The translations under genes and the position numbers were made by a program. The notes beneath the pieces were generated by a model. The model did not search any database. It saw only the letters and a program-made list of their open reading frames with translations, and was not told where the DNA came from. 64,000 nucleotides of DNA. It comes from Planctomycetales bacterium. Its GTDB lineage: Bacteria; Planctomycetota; Planctomycetia; Isosphaerales; Isosphaeraceae. Location: the NCBI GenBank assembly GCA_027452145.1, contig DAIDHB010000188.1, positions 1 to 64,000 of the forward strand, given 5' to 3'. This document shows, one piece after another, positions 1 to 8,247 of this stretch. Within the stretch, counting starts at the first letter, position 1; the number at the start of each line of letters is the position of its first letter.

Positions 1-85
1 CGCCCGGCCTGGCCTTGGGCAACAGCGGGGCGATGAGAGCCCACTGTTCGTCAGTCACGTCGGTGGGGTATTTGTTGGTTCTCAT
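1..85 (-). mobile_element. IS5-family-type transposase, N-terminal fragment (cut by window edge)
   Basis: Reading down from an ATG at 85 gives 28 residues that begin MRTNKYPTDVTDEQW and continue ALIAPLLPKARPG before the window ends. This is the classic N-terminus of IS5-group transposases (DUF4096 domain, TDxQWxxIxPLLP motif). The frame is fully open. The rest of the enzyme, including any DDE catalytic residues, lies outside the window, so activity cannot be judged. The element end, with its inverted repeat, must lie just upstream of the ATG, roughly within 86-140, inside the C-terminal region of the membrane-protein gene that follows. The family call is strong from the motif; the exact boundary is inferred. 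Confidence 0.85.
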
Positions 86-536
86 GGCCTACGAGACTGC
101 ACGACCGGGGCCAACTCCGAGGCTTCTCACACGGTTTCTGACCGGCCTGCTCGTACGACCCGTCGAGGCACGCGGGCAGTCCGTTCATAGGACTCGCGTC
201 GAAGCAGCTCATAGGCCTCTCGGCAAATGGAACGCCCATCATCGGCGAGAGCGACTCAAGCACGGCCGTCGTCGGCAGCCAGGTCATGTTCGTCGACGAC
301 CAGCATCGCGAGATCGCCATGTACCCCGCTCCGAAAATGCCGAAGCCCAGCCACCACGGCCGGGCAGCCCGGTCGGCACAGACCATCCCGACCACGGCCA
401 GGGCCAGTATCCCGTAGGTCAGCATGAGCATGCCGCCTGCCTTCATCGCCGACGGATCCCGAAGCACCGCCAGCCCGACCGCGACGGCCAGAATGACGCC
501 CATCATCGACGCGATCGAGATCCGGAGCGTCCGCAT
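51..536 (-). pseudogene. Small membrane protein, 3' end displaced by the IS insertion
   Basis: The open frame encodes 161 residues. It starts MRTLRISIASMMGVILAVAVG and has two or three hydrophobic segments in its first 80 residues (about 8-24, 35-53 and 62-78). Small proteins of this style, often with a conserved RISIAxLM-like start, are common in planctomycetes and have no known function. Up to about position 140 the sequence is a plausible native continuation. Beyond that the frame runs into DNA upstream of and inside the transposase start, so the last 30 or so residues (Cys/Arg/Pro/Gln/His-rich) are not native. I infer that the IS removed the C-terminus, usually another membrane segment in such proteins. 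The start is the only ATG near the first hydrophobic segment. Confidence 0.6.
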
Positions 537-699
537 CAGGTAAGCCCTCCGTCGTCCGGTGCGCGGCCCTGGCCCGCCGGATCGCCCGTTCCGGCTGGAG
601 TCGTCCAGGAACAGCGAGGCACCCCTTGATTGACGCCGCCGGCCTGCGTCGTATTCGATCGGCCTTCCTGGCAGGCGGCCCGTCAGTCGATCGGGCCAA

Positions 700-1419
700 T
701 CAATCCGCCCCCAGGTCGTTCACGAAGCTGGTGTCCTCGCGGATGATCTCGGGCGAGACGCCCATCTGCTCGCAGATCAGCGCCACGAGGATCTCCCAGA
801 CCTCGGCATCGGTCCAGCCGTGGGGGTTCTTCATCCGGAATGTCCCCAGGTTCGTCGCCAGGACCATCGGGACCAATCCGCGGATGGTGGTCGTCGGCAG
901 TATGGTCGCCAGCGGGCGCGTGAGCTCCTCGAGTGCGACGCCCAGGAATAGCAGGCCGATCGCGGCGAATAAGAGGACGAAGAAGACGGCCTCGACGGCG
1001 AATCCACCCAGGCGTCCCCAGGCGTAGACCTCGGCGGTCAGGAAACCCACGGCCAGGACCGCCCGGAGCCGGTAGACCCAGTCCGGCCGCAGCAGCTTCG
1101 GCAGCCGCCAGCCCAGGCCGCCTTCCAGGTTTCTCCAGGCCGATTGCCGGTCCTGCTTCGGAATCAGATCGTCGAGCGCGCTGTCCGGCCGAATCCGGCT
1201 TCGCTCGACGCGCAGTCCGCCCATCAACTGGCGTCGCAGGCGATAAAACATCGCAGCGCTCAGGCAGCCCGGCCCGGTCAGGGGCGGCTCGCCCAGGTGC
1301 GCGAGGATGTAGCGATACGCCTGGCCGACCGTCTGGATCTTCTCGGCCTCCTCGTCCGGGATCGTGATGCCGAATGTTTCCTCCATCTCCATGACCAGCT
1401 CGACGGTGTCCAGGCCCAT
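700..1419 (-). CDS. Permuted acyl-carrier-protein-like membrane protein
   Basis: 239 residues. Residues 1-42 ([18 protein letters not shown] then [12 protein letters not shown]) match the second half of bacterial ACP, starting at its Asp-Ser-Leu-Asp site. The Ser that carries phosphopantetheine in AcpP is Gly2 here. Residues 205-239 match the first half of ACP (helix I and the loop) and end exactly at FVNDLGAD, just before where the Ser would stand. The two halves are therefore in swapped order. Between them lie a charged segment (53-110) with another degenerate helix-I-like stretch ([13 protein letters not shown]) and two membrane helices (about 117-135 and 139-163). The ATG is preceded by GAAGGGAAA. 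Function is unknown. It could be a catalytically inert ACP mimic that scaffolds acyl-chain enzymes at the membrane. It cannot be a normal holo-ACP without a serine. Confidence 0.8.
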   Translation of the reverse strand: MGLDTVELVMEMEETFGITIPDEEAEKIQTVGQAYRYILAHLGEPPLTGPGCLSAAMFYRLRRQLMGGLRVERSRIRPDSALDDLIPKQDRQSAWRNLEGGLGWRLPKLLRPDWVYRLRAVLAVGFLTAEVYAWGRLGGFAVEAVFFVLLFAAIGLLFLGVALEELTRPLATILPTTTIRGLVPMVLATNLGTFRMKNPHGWTDAEVWEILVALICEQMGVSPEIIREDTSFVNDLGAD

Positions 1420-1471
1420 GGGCGTTTCCCTTCGGTGTGTTGCATCGGGTCGATCGCTCAGAGCAGTTTCG

Positions 1472-2242
1472 TCAAACCTCGTAGACCTGCCCCTCGCGCA
1501 GGGGCTCGATGACGCTTGAGCCCGCGTCGAAGTCGTCCGGCAGGTGCGTCAGCCGCATCCGCGAGCGAATCTCTCCTGGCAACGTGGCGAGCTTCTCATA
1601 CGGCGTGTGCACGCCCGAGTGGGCCATCGACGTGGCCTCGTGCACGATCAGATTTGCCGGCGAAAGCCAGTCGATCAGGCCGGGGTCGAATGCCGTGTCG
1701 GCGCTGAAGCCCAGGACCCGCCCGGCCACGGTGATCCGCATCGCGTAGGTGGGCACGGCGTGGATCGTCCGGCGGCACTCAACCGAGAACGGGCCGCACT
1801 CGACCGGGCGCGTCGTGTCGAGATCGATCAGCTCGAAGTAGTCCGAGAGCGCCTTGCACGCCGGCGGCTCGTCGGGCCTGGCCTGGACCGACTCCATCCC
1901 GGCGGCGAGCAGGCCGTCCCACAGCCGCGCGGAGGACTCGGGATGCATCAACAGCTTCGCCCGCCGCCCGAGGGCGAAGTACGAGAAATAACCGTAATCC
2001 TCGAGGCCGCAGGAGTGATCGGCATGAAGGTGGGTCACCGCGGCGGCCGTGAAGTGGCCGATGTCAAGCGGCTCGGGGAGCTTCGCCGAGAGACTCGCCT
2101 CGCGGAGCATCTTCCGCAAGGGGTGCGGGCAGTCGATCAGCAGCCAGTCGTTTCCTGATCCCAGCGCCAGGCACGAGGTATAGTGCCGCGCCGAGAACGC
2201 CTCGCCCACGCCGATCGGGATCAGCCGGACGCCGCCCATCAC
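1472..2242 (-). CDS. MBL-fold metal-dependent hydrolase (RNase Z/PhnP-like)
   Basis: 256 residues with the full metallo-beta-lactamase-fold metal set: THLHADH at 70-76 (His71, His73, Asp75, His76), His161, Asp182 in GFSADT, His201 in IVHEAT and His233 in LTHLP. The arrangement and the absence of a signal peptide resemble the cytoplasmic tRNase Z/ElaC-like and PhnP-like branch, which hydrolyses phosphodiesters, rather than lactamases. The substrate cannot be assigned. It lies 52 bases upstream of the ACP-like gene on the same strand, so the two may be cotranscribed. An alternative Met start is the second codon. Confidence 0.85.
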   Translation of the reverse strand: MMGGVRLIPIGVGEAFSARHYTSCLALGSGNDWLLIDCPHPLRKMLREASLSAKLPEPLDIGHFTAAAVTHLHADHSCGLEDYGYFSYFALGRRAKLLMHPESSARLWDGLLAAGMESVQARPDEPPACKALSDYFELIDLDTTRPVECGPFSVECRRTIHAVPTYAMRITVAGRVLGFSADTAFDPGLIDWLSPANLIVHEATSMAHSGVHTPYEKLATLPGEIRSRMRLTHLPDDFDAGSSVIEPLREGQVYEV

Positions 2243-2410
2243 TTGACCCTCCCGACTGGCGAAGGACGGCCCTGAGTCTCCGCCCCGCGCGGGCCTTCGG
2301 CTACAATAACCATCGCTCGACCCAGGCGCATTTTATCGCCACGATCTCAGCCGAACCAGCAGCGTTGGATACCGGGTTCGACCCCACACACCGAGGAGGC
2401 TGCCTCGTCC

Positions 2411-3679
2411 ATGAACGACCGAACCATCGCGGCGCTGGCGGCCTGCCTGCTGATCCTGCCCGGTCTGGCCTTCGCCCAGGACGCCGAACACTTCGAGCCG
2501 GTGCAGTTGCGGAGCAAGATCACCCACGTCCAGCCGATGACCGGGCTGGTGCTCTGGACGTCGTCCGAGCACAACAAAACGAACGCCGTGCAGCTCGAGT
2601 TCAGCTACATGAAGTACAGCGACGTCGTGCGCGAGCGCGGGCGGTACAACTGGCGTGTCATGGACCGATTGCTCGAGCGCGTCGCCGCGCGGAAGCACCA
2701 GGCGATCGTGCGGTTCTACTACGTCTATCCGGGCAATCCGACGACGGTCCCTGGCTACATCAAGGCGATGGGCGACTACCACGAGACGCGTGGCGAGAGC
2801 GAGGGGAAGCCGACCATGTTCCCCGACTGGTCGCACCGGGCTCTGAAGGATTTCACGCTGGAGTTCTACAAGAAGCTGGCCGAGCGCTACGACAACGACC
2901 CGCGGCTGGCGTTCATCGAGACCGGGTTCGGCCTCTGGGCCGAGTATCACATCTACTCGGGGCCGAAGAAGCTGGGCCACACGTTCCCCGACAAGAAGTT
3001 CCAGTCCACGTTCATGCTCCAGCTCGGCCAGGTGTTCCACAGGACGCCCTGGATGCTCTCGATCGACGCGATCGACGAGGAATACTCGCCGATGGCCGAC
3101 CGGAAGGATCTGCTGGCCCTGCCGTTCGGGGTGTTCGACGACTCGTTTCTGTGCGAGCAGCACGCGACCGTCAACGAGCCTCGCTGGAACGCGATCGAAC
3201 GCGACCGGTGGAAGCGCGCGCCGGCCGGCGGCGAGTTCAGCTATTACACGCCCAGGGACCAGAAGGAGGCCCTCGGGGAAAAGGGCCCGCACGGTGTCGC
3301 GTTCGAGAAGGCCGCGGCGGATTTCCACGTCACGTTCATGATCGCCAACGATCAGCCGAAGTATCAGTCGAGGGACCGGATCAGGTCGGCCGGGCTGGCG
3401 TGCGGCTATCGGTTTCAGGTGACGGCGTTCGAGGCCAGCCCGAAGCGGTCTCGCGTGACGGTGACGAACAGGGGAGTCGCGCCGATCTATCACGACGCGT
3501 TCCTGGCGGTCAACGGCGTGCGTTCCGAGCGGTCGCTCAAAGGGCTTTTACCCGGCGAGTCTCGGACCGACGAGATCGCCTCGGGCGGGGCTGCGCCGAA
3601 GCTCACGATCGCCTGCGACCGCCTGGTCCCGGGGCAGTTTATCGAGTTCGAGGCCGACCTGCCGGGCGCCGGGCGGTAG
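2411..3679 (+). CDS. Secreted DUF4832-type protein (glycosidase-like fold)
   Basis: 422 residues beginning with a signal peptide (about 1-22, ending AFA before QDAEHF). The mature part has features of DUF4832-type proteins: an early aromatic-rich strand (RFYYVYPG), a central FIETGFGLWAEYH segment and a late beta-rich part (PIYHDAFLAVNGVRS). In related proteins this part follows a TIM-barrel-like region resembling glycoside hydrolases. The catalytic residues are not established, so an enzyme activity is only an inference. It is probably periplasmic or exported. The ATG follows an AGGAGG at about 11 bases. It stands alone between a divergent MBL gene and a convergent DinB gene. Confidence 0.75.
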   Translation: MNDRTIAALAACLLILPGLAFAQDAEHFEPVQLRSKITHVQPMTGLVLWTSSEHNKTNAVQLEFSYMKYSDVVRERGRYNWRVMDRLLERVAARKHQAIVRFYYVYPGNPTTVPGYIKAMGDYHETRGESEGKPTMFPDWSHRALKDFTLEFYKKLAERYDNDPRLAFIETGFGLWAEYHIYSGPKKLGHTFPDKKFQSTFMLQLGQVFHRTPWMLSIDAIDEEYSPMADRKDLLALPFGVFDDSFLCEQHATVNEPRWNAIERDRWKRAPAGGEFSYYTPRDQKEALGEKGPHGVAFEKAAADFHVTFMIANDQPKYQSRDRIRSAGLACGYRFQVTAFEASPKRSRVTVTNRGVAPIYHDAFLAVNGVRSERSLKGLLPGESRTDEIASGGAAPKLTIACDRLVPGQFIEFEADLPGAGR

Positions 3680-3729
3680 GGGGGCGCTGGCGAGGCTCAG
3701 GCAGCCGCGCCCGCAACGCATTCGCACGG

Positions 3730-4215
3730 TCAGATAGAGGGCAGCCCCAGGGCCCTGCGCTTCTCGGCGATCGTCCCGATGTGGTGCGGGACGTGCTCGA
3801 CCTCGGCTCGGAGCATCTCCTCCAGCGTGATCAGACCGCGCTCGCTGTGGACGCCGGTCCGCGACCAGGCCGCGTCCGGCAGCGAGCGGAGTATCCGCGC
3901 CATCTGCCGGCGCATGCCTTCCAGCAGGCCCAGCTCCTCCTCGAGGTCGTTCTCGTGGTAGGGCAGCCCGGCGGTGAATCGCGTCTCCTCGTAGCCGATC
4001 AAGAGCGGCCGATCCTCGGCGATGACGCGCTTCATGCGGTGGCACCAGGCCTGCTCGCTGTCGACCAGGTGGCAGACCACCTCGAGCGTGCTCCACTTTC
4101 CCGCGACGGGCCGCGCGCGGAGCTGGTCCGGGGTCATGCCGGCGACCGCCCGGCGGAGGCGCGGCAGACTGGCGAGATAGTCCTCGATCAGGGCGTCGTG
4201 GGATGAGCCGGGCAT
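3730..4215 (-). CDS. DinB-family protein
   Basis: About 161 residues from the preferred ATG at 4215. An upstream in-frame ATG at 4269 would add 18 unconvincing residues. The fold signature is the helical DinB/DUF664 bundle: WSTLEVVCHLVDSE in the first half, GLITLEEMLRAEVEH, then VPHHIGTI near the end. The three His positions (CHLVDSE and HVPHH) are the usual metal ligands of the family, which includes bacillithiol and mycothiol-dependent transferases and many proteins of unknown substrate. The gene is convergent with the DUF4832 gene and divergent from hpt. Confidence 0.85.
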   Translation of the reverse strand: MPGSSHDALIEDYLASLPRLRRAVAGMTPDQLRARPVAGKWSTLEVVCHLVDSEQAWCHRMKRVIAEDRPLLIGYEETRFTAGLPYHENDLEEELGLLEGMRRQMARILRSLPDAAWSRTGVHSERGLITLEEMLRAEVEHVPHHIGTIAEKRRALGLPSI

Positions 4216-4420
4216 GGGGAGACACTCCGTGGGTCTGCTGACGATGGCTGGCCGGACCATGTGCGACACGCGACCAGGCCGCGAGGTTCGCGCCGGCCGT
4301 TGCGCCGGGCGATTCTGACCGATCCGTCCGGTCGATATCCGCGCGGCGCGTTCGATCGGTTAGACTATCACAAACCACATCCGTCCTGGGCGTGCGGCGT
4401 GGCCGTCCGGCGGGTCGGGG

Positions 4421-4969
4421 ATGCGTCGAAATCCTGCGGAGGTCCAGCCGATCGTGGCCGTCGAACCGCTCATCAGCGAGTCGCAGATCCGGGACCGCCT
4501 GGCGGAGCTGGGGCGGCAGATTGAAGAGGATTACCGGTCGAGGCCGCTGACGATCGTCGCGGTGCTGACCGGAAGCCTGATCGCACTGGCGGACCTGGTC
4601 CGGCAGATCCATATCCCGCATCGGATCGCCCTGGTGCAGGCCAGCAGCTACCGAGGCGCGACGACCACCTCGACGACGCTCGTGATCAACGATGCCTTCG
4701 CCCCGGACGTGTCCGGCCGCGATGTGCTCCTGCTCGACGACATCCTCGATACGGGTCAGACGCTGGCGAACCTGGTGCGGCACATCCAGGACCGCGGCGC
4801 GGCGAGTGTGAAAACAGCCGTTTTGCTCCGCAAGATCGGCCGGCAGGTCGTGCCCATCGAGCCGGACTATTGCGGCTTCGTCATCCCCGACGTGTTCGTG
4901 ATCGGCTACGGGCTGGATTTCGACGACGACTATCGCCACCTGCCGTACGTCGGGGTATTGCAGCAGTAA
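4421..4969 (+). CDS. hpt: Hypoxanthine phosphoribosyltransferase
   Basis: 182 residues. The purine-salvage phosphoribosyltransferase transfers PRPP ribose phosphate to hypoxanthine or guanine in the cytoplasm. Diagnostic features are LTGSLI (the first PPi-binding loop), ASSYRG, the PRPP-binding loop VLLLDDILDTGQT at about 101-113, and the C-terminal YGLDFDDDYRHLPYVGVL typical of bacterial HPRT. Length matches the family (about 175-190). An internal GTG at 4454 is an alternative start and would remove a poorly conserved N-terminus. The next gene begins 36 bases downstream, so hpt probably heads a transcription unit with two glycosyltransferases, although no functional link is obvious. Confidence 0.93.
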   Translation: MRRNPAEVQPIVAVEPLISESQIRDRLAELGRQIEEDYRSRPLTIVAVLTGSLIALADLVRQIHIPHRIALVQASSYRGATTTSTTLVINDAFAPDVSGRDVLLLDDILDTGQTLANLVRHIQDRGAASVKTAVLLRKIGRQVVPIEPDYCGFVIPDVFVIGYGLDFDDDYRHLPYVGVLQQ

Positions 4970-5005
4970 TTCGGCGGTCGCAAGCAGCAGGCGGCAAGGC
5001 GCGGC

Positions 5006-6220
5006 ATGAAACTCGCCCTGGTGACGCGACGATATCCCCCGCTCATCGGCGGCGCCGAGAAGGTCCTCAGCTACCTGGCCTCGGCCCTGGCCGCTGAAGG
5101 TGCCGACGTGACCGTCCTCACCTCGCAGGCGCCGGCGCAAGGTCTCCCAGCCCGCGAGGAAGTTCCCATCACCCACGGCCGGCTGACGATCGAGCGGCTG
5201 GCAACTTCGCGGCTACGGTTTGTGGGCACCTGGCTTTACATGCGGAACCTCGCAGCCTGGTTCGCCCGTAATCCGGTCGACCTGGCGTATGTGTCGATGC
5301 TCAAGCACGACGCGTATGTCGCGGTGACGACCGGCCGGCGGCTGGGGTTCCCGGTCGTACTCCGGCCCGAGGGCGCCGGCGCGACGGGCGACGTCGCCTG
5401 GCAAGGGTGGGGAAACTTCGGCCGCAAGATCGGCCGGCGTTGCCGGCAGGCAGACGCGTTCGTGGCCATCTCGCGGGCGATCGAGGACGAGCTGCGCGAG
5501 TCGTGGCGATCGGGGACCATGCGGTCGAACGTGAGGGTCGAGGGGTCCGACGGTGATGCGAACGGCCCGAGGATCGTGTCGATCCCCAACGGCGTGCCGG
5601 TGCCGCCGGTCGTCTGGCAGCGCCGGCCCGACTGGCGCTCCGCGCCCCGCGCCGCGTTTGTCGGCCGGCTCGCACCCGAGAAGGGCCTGGACACACTGGT
5701 CGACGCCTGGCCGGCGGTGCGGGTGACCCATCCCACGGCCCGGTTGATCCTGATCGGCGAGGGGCCAGAGCGTCCGGCGATCGAGGCCCGGGCGCGGGCG
5801 CTTGGCCTGTCGGTCGGACCCGGCGAGGCCGTGGAGTTGCCCGGGGTGGCGGCCGATCCGACCGCGGCGTTGCGCGGGGTTGATCTGTTCGTCCTTCCGT
5901 CGCGCGAGGAAGGGATGAGCATTGCGCTGCTTGAGGCCATGGCGCTGGGCGTTCCGCTGGTCGCCTCGTCGATTCCGGGCAACCGTCGGATCGTGAGCGA
6001 CTTCAAGCACGGCCGGCTCGTCCCGTCCGATGATCCCGAGGCGCTGGCGCGAGTGATCAACGAGCAATGGGCGGCGTTCGACCGGGCCTTTCACATGAGC
6101 CGTGCCGCGAGGAGCCGGGTCGAGCAGGAGTTCTCGATCCGGAGCGTCGCGCGCCGGCACCTCAAACTGTTCGCGGAGCTGGTCGACGCCAGGCGACGAC
6201 GGCCGACCGGAGGGAGCTGA
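5006..6220 (+). CDS. GT4-family glycosyltransferase
   Basis: 404 residues with the two-Rossmann GT-B layout. The N-terminal domain starts with the nucleotide-sugar-enzyme signature YPPLIGGAEKVL (10-21). The C-terminal domain starts at FVGRLAPEKGLDTLV, followed by LILIGEGPE, and carries the EEGMSIALLEAMALG donor-binding motif (EX7E) and a late VASSIPGNRRIV loop. Family members are retaining transferases that build lipopolysaccharide, exopolysaccharide or glycolipids at the inner face of the membrane. Donor and acceptor are unknown. Only 3 bases separate it from the next GT4 gene, so the pair is translationally linked. Confidence 0.9.
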   Translation: MKLALVTRRYPPLIGGAEKVLSYLASALAAEGADVTVLTSQAPAQGLPAREEVPITHGRLTIERLATSRLRFVGTWLYMRNLAAWFARNPVDLAYVSMLKHDAYVAVTTGRRLGFPVVLRPEGAGATGDVAWQGWGNFGRKIGRRCRQADAFVAISRAIEDELRESWRSGTMRSNVRVEGSDGDANGPRIVSIPNGVPVPPVVWQRRPDWRSAPRAAFVGRLAPEKGLDTLVDAWPAVRVTHPTARLILIGEGPERPAIEARARALGLSVGPGEAVELPGVAADPTAALRGVDLFVLPSREEGMSIALLEAMALGVPLVASSIPGNRRIVSDFKHGRLVPSDDPEALARVINEQWAAFDRAFHMSRAARSRVEQEFSIRSVARRHLKLFAELVDARRRRPTGGS

Positions 6221-6223
6221 ACC

Positions 6224-7339
6224 GTGCTGAAGGTCCTGCAACTGATCCCGACGCTCGACCGCTCGGGCGCCGAGAAGCAGATGGCGATGCTGGCCCGGGG
6301 CCTGCCGCGCGACCGGTTCCGCGTCGAGGTCGCCGCGCTGACGCGATCCGGCCCGCTCGAGGCCGAGCTGCGCGATGCCGGAATCCCCGTGACCGTGATC
6401 GGCAAGCCGCTGAAGCTCGACCCACTCGCCCTATTGCGTCTCGCACGGTTCTTGAAGGCCGGGGCGTTCGACGTGGTGCAGACCTGGATCTTCGCGGCGA
6501 ATGCCTACGGCCGCGTGGCGGCGCGGATGGCGCGTGTCCCGGTCGTCGTCGTGTCCGAGATGGCGGTCGACCTGTGGAAGGGCCGGGGCGAGCGGCTGGT
6601 CGACCGACGGCTGTCGACCTGGTGCGACCGCCTGGTGGGGAACTCCCACGCGGTGGTCGACTTCTACCGAGGACTCGGTGTTCCCGACGACCGGCTGGCG
6701 ATGATCTACTCGGGCGTCGAGAACGAGGAACCCCCGCCCGTCGATCGGGCCGCCGTCCGGGCCGAGTTCGAGTTCCCGCCCGAGGCCCCGCTCGTCCTGT
6801 TCGCTGGCCGGCTGGCCGAGCAGAAGCGGGTCGGCGACCTGCTCAAGGCGCTCGATTTGCTCCAGCACGTGCAGCCGGATGCGAGGACCATCATCGCCGG
6901 CGACGGCCCGCTCCGCACCGAGCTGGAAGAGACCGCCAAAGCGTACGCGCTCGACGGCCGGGTCCGGTTCCTGGGGCATCGCGAGGACATCCCGCGCCTG
7001 CTGGCGGCCGCCGACCTGCTCGTACTGCCCAGCGCCTTCGAGGGGCTGCCCAACGTGGTGCTCGAGGCGATGCGGTTTCGCAAGCCGGTCGTCGCCACGT
7101 CGGCCCCGGGGACGACCGAGGTGGTCGTCGACGGCGAGACTGGCCTGCTGGTGCCGATCGGCGACCAGGTCGCGCTGGCGCGGGCGATCCGCGACATCAT
7201 CCGCGACCCCGAACTCGCCCGCCGCCTGGGCGAGGCCGGCCGGGCCCGCGTCGAATCCGACTTCGCGGCCTCAGCCATGATCGACCGCTTCGCCGGGCTC
7301 TATGAGGAGCTGGCGCGGGCGAAGGGCATGGGATGCTGA
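6224..7339 (+). CDS. GT4-family glycosyltransferase (GTG start)
   Basis: 371 residues starting at GTG, preceded by GGAGGGAG seven bases upstream, which fixes the start. The N-terminus LQLIPTLDRSGAEKQM is the acceptor-side signature of GT4 enzymes. The second domain has LFAGRLAEQKRVGDLL, IIAGDGPLRTELE and the FEGLPNVVLEAMRFRKPVV segment with the EX7E pair. It differs enough from the preceding gene to be a second transfer step rather than a recent duplicate. Together the two probably add consecutive sugars to a surface glycan; the glycan is not identifiable here. Confidence 0.9.
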   Translation: MLKVLQLIPTLDRSGAEKQMAMLARGLPRDRFRVEVAALTRSGPLEAELRDAGIPVTVIGKPLKLDPLALLRLARFLKAGAFDVVQTWIFAANAYGRVAARMARVPVVVVSEMAVDLWKGRGERLVDRRLSTWCDRLVGNSHAVVDFYRGLGVPDDRLAMIYSGVENEEPPPVDRAAVRAEFEFPPEAPLVLFAGRLAEQKRVGDLLKALDLLQHVQPDARTIIAGDGPLRTELEETAKAYALDGRVRFLGHREDIPRLLAAADLLVLPSAFEGLPNVVLEAMRFRKPVVATSAPGTTEVVVDGETGLLVPIGDQVALARAIRDIIRDPELARRLGEAGRARVESDFAASAMIDRFAGLYEELARAKGMGC

Positions 7340-7373
7340 GCGAGGTTTCCGGGGACCGCCACGTTGGACTTGA

Positions 7374-7402
7374 TTGACAGTCGCACAGTCCGGCTTCACG
7401 AT
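7374..7402 (+). promoter_or_regulatory. Possible sigma-70-like promoter of the nucleotidyltransferase cassette
   Basis: A perfect TTGACA at 7374-7379 is followed 17 bases later by CACGAT (7397-7402), a weak -10 match keeping the A at position 2 and T at position 6. It lies 42 bases before the ATG of the 76-residue gene and after the stop of the glycosyltransferase, so it would make the cassette an independent unit. Motif match only. Confidence 0.3.
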
Positions 7403-7443
7403 ATCAGCGGAGGAAAGCCGAGGATTCCTGAGGGCACGCGATC

Positions 7444-7674
7444 ATGGAACCTACCAGAGAGCTGATTGACGACATCTATCGGGAACGCGTGTTGCGAGCT
7501 CGTAGGACCCCGATCGAGCACAAGCTGCTCGCCGGAGCCGAGCTCTTCGAGTTTGCGTGTCGGATCACTTGCGACGGAATCCGCGACCAGAACCCAGGGA
7601 TCGATGAGCCGGAGGTGCAGCGAATCCTTCGCCACCGATTGGCGCTCAGGCGCCGATTGGAGAACGTTCGATGA
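7444..7674 (+). CDS. Small protein paired with the nucleotidyltransferase gene
   Basis: 76 residues, mostly helical and charged: an acidic start (MEPTRELIDDIYRERVLRAR), a central LLAGAELFEFACRIT and an Arg-rich end. From memory, small proteins with the pattern LIDxxYxxxVxxARxxxxxxKxLxGxxLF are common in planctomycetes and cyanobacteria immediately before AbiEii/MNT-type nucleotidyltransferase genes; I cannot check this here. The last bases overlap the start of that gene by four (ATGA), so the two are translationally coupled. A GAGGG lies about nine bases upstream of the ATG. Function unknown; a partner in a toxin-antitoxin-like pair is a reasonable guess. Base composition looks lower in GC than the glycosyltransferase genes. 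Confidence 0.75.
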   Translation: MEPTRELIDDIYRERVLRARRTPIEHKLLAGAELFEFACRITCDGIRDQNPGIDEPEVQRILRHRLALRRRLENVR

Positions 7675-8232
7675 GCAGTCAAGAGTTCGTTCTTCAGGTC
7701 GTCGACGCGCTCGAAGACTCCGGCATTCGCTATCTATTGGTTGGGTCATTTTCGACGAACGCCTATGGAATTCCTCGCTCAACAGAAGACGCGGATTTCG
7801 AGATCGAGCTGGGCGACCACTCGATCGGCAAGTTGATTCGGCGACTGGCACCCTCGATCCGAGTCGATCCCCAGATGAGCTTCGAAACCGTCACCATGAC
7901 GCGCCGGTACGTCGCCGAGGTGGCCGAGACAGCGTTCAAAATCGAGTTCTTCTTGCTCGGCGACGACCCGCATCACCAGGAGCGATTCCGAAGGCGCCGG
8001 CTGGTCCACACACTCGGCCCGGCAGATCTGGCTCCCGTCCCCCGAGGACGTCATCGTGACAAAGCTCCACTGGGCGATGCTGGGCCAACGCCGCAAGGAG
8101 TGCGACGATGTTCGTGACGTGATCGCCGTTCAGGGCAATGGGATCGACTGGGACTACGTTCACTACTGGTGCGATCAGCACGGAACCCGCGCGCTCCTGG
8201 ACGAGATCCGAGCGTCGATCCCGCCCATCTGA
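7671..8232 (+). pseudogene. MNT/AbiEii-type nucleotidyltransferase with a frameshift
   Basis: The first about 112 codons encode a minimal nucleotidyltransferase: GIRYLLVGSFSTNAYG, then RSTEDADFEI, the GSx(n)DxD signature with Asp40 and Asp42 as metal ligands. The original frame then runs into a proline/arginine-rich nonsense tail ending at 8117. One base further on, the +1 frame from about 8012 continues convincingly (RQIWLPSPEDVIVTKLHW, then DVRDVIAVQG) to a stop at 8230-8232. Such SPEDVxxxKLxW and RDVxD stretches are what normally follow in this family, so one extra base near the CGGCCCGG at 8007-8020 is the simplest explanation. The intact product would have about 187 residues. It may be a real inactivation, a sequence error or recoding. 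Confidence 0.75.
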
Positions 8233-8247
8233 GGATGGTCCGTCCCC

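Noticed and set aside
256-702. TGA read-through from the permuted ACP-like gene into a downstream frame.
   Set aside because: The codons after TGA (TTG GCC CGA) do not continue the ACP sequence; the sequence instead belongs to the shadow of the truncated gene.
2371-2384. GGTTCGACCCC-like sequence resembling a tRNA T-loop.
   Set aside because: No acceptor, D or anticodon arm could be found around it; it lies directly upstream of the DUF4832 gene.
2365-4206. A 613-residue plus-strand frame across the DUF4832 and DinB genes.
   Set aside because: It runs in a different frame from the signal-peptide gene and has no domain content.
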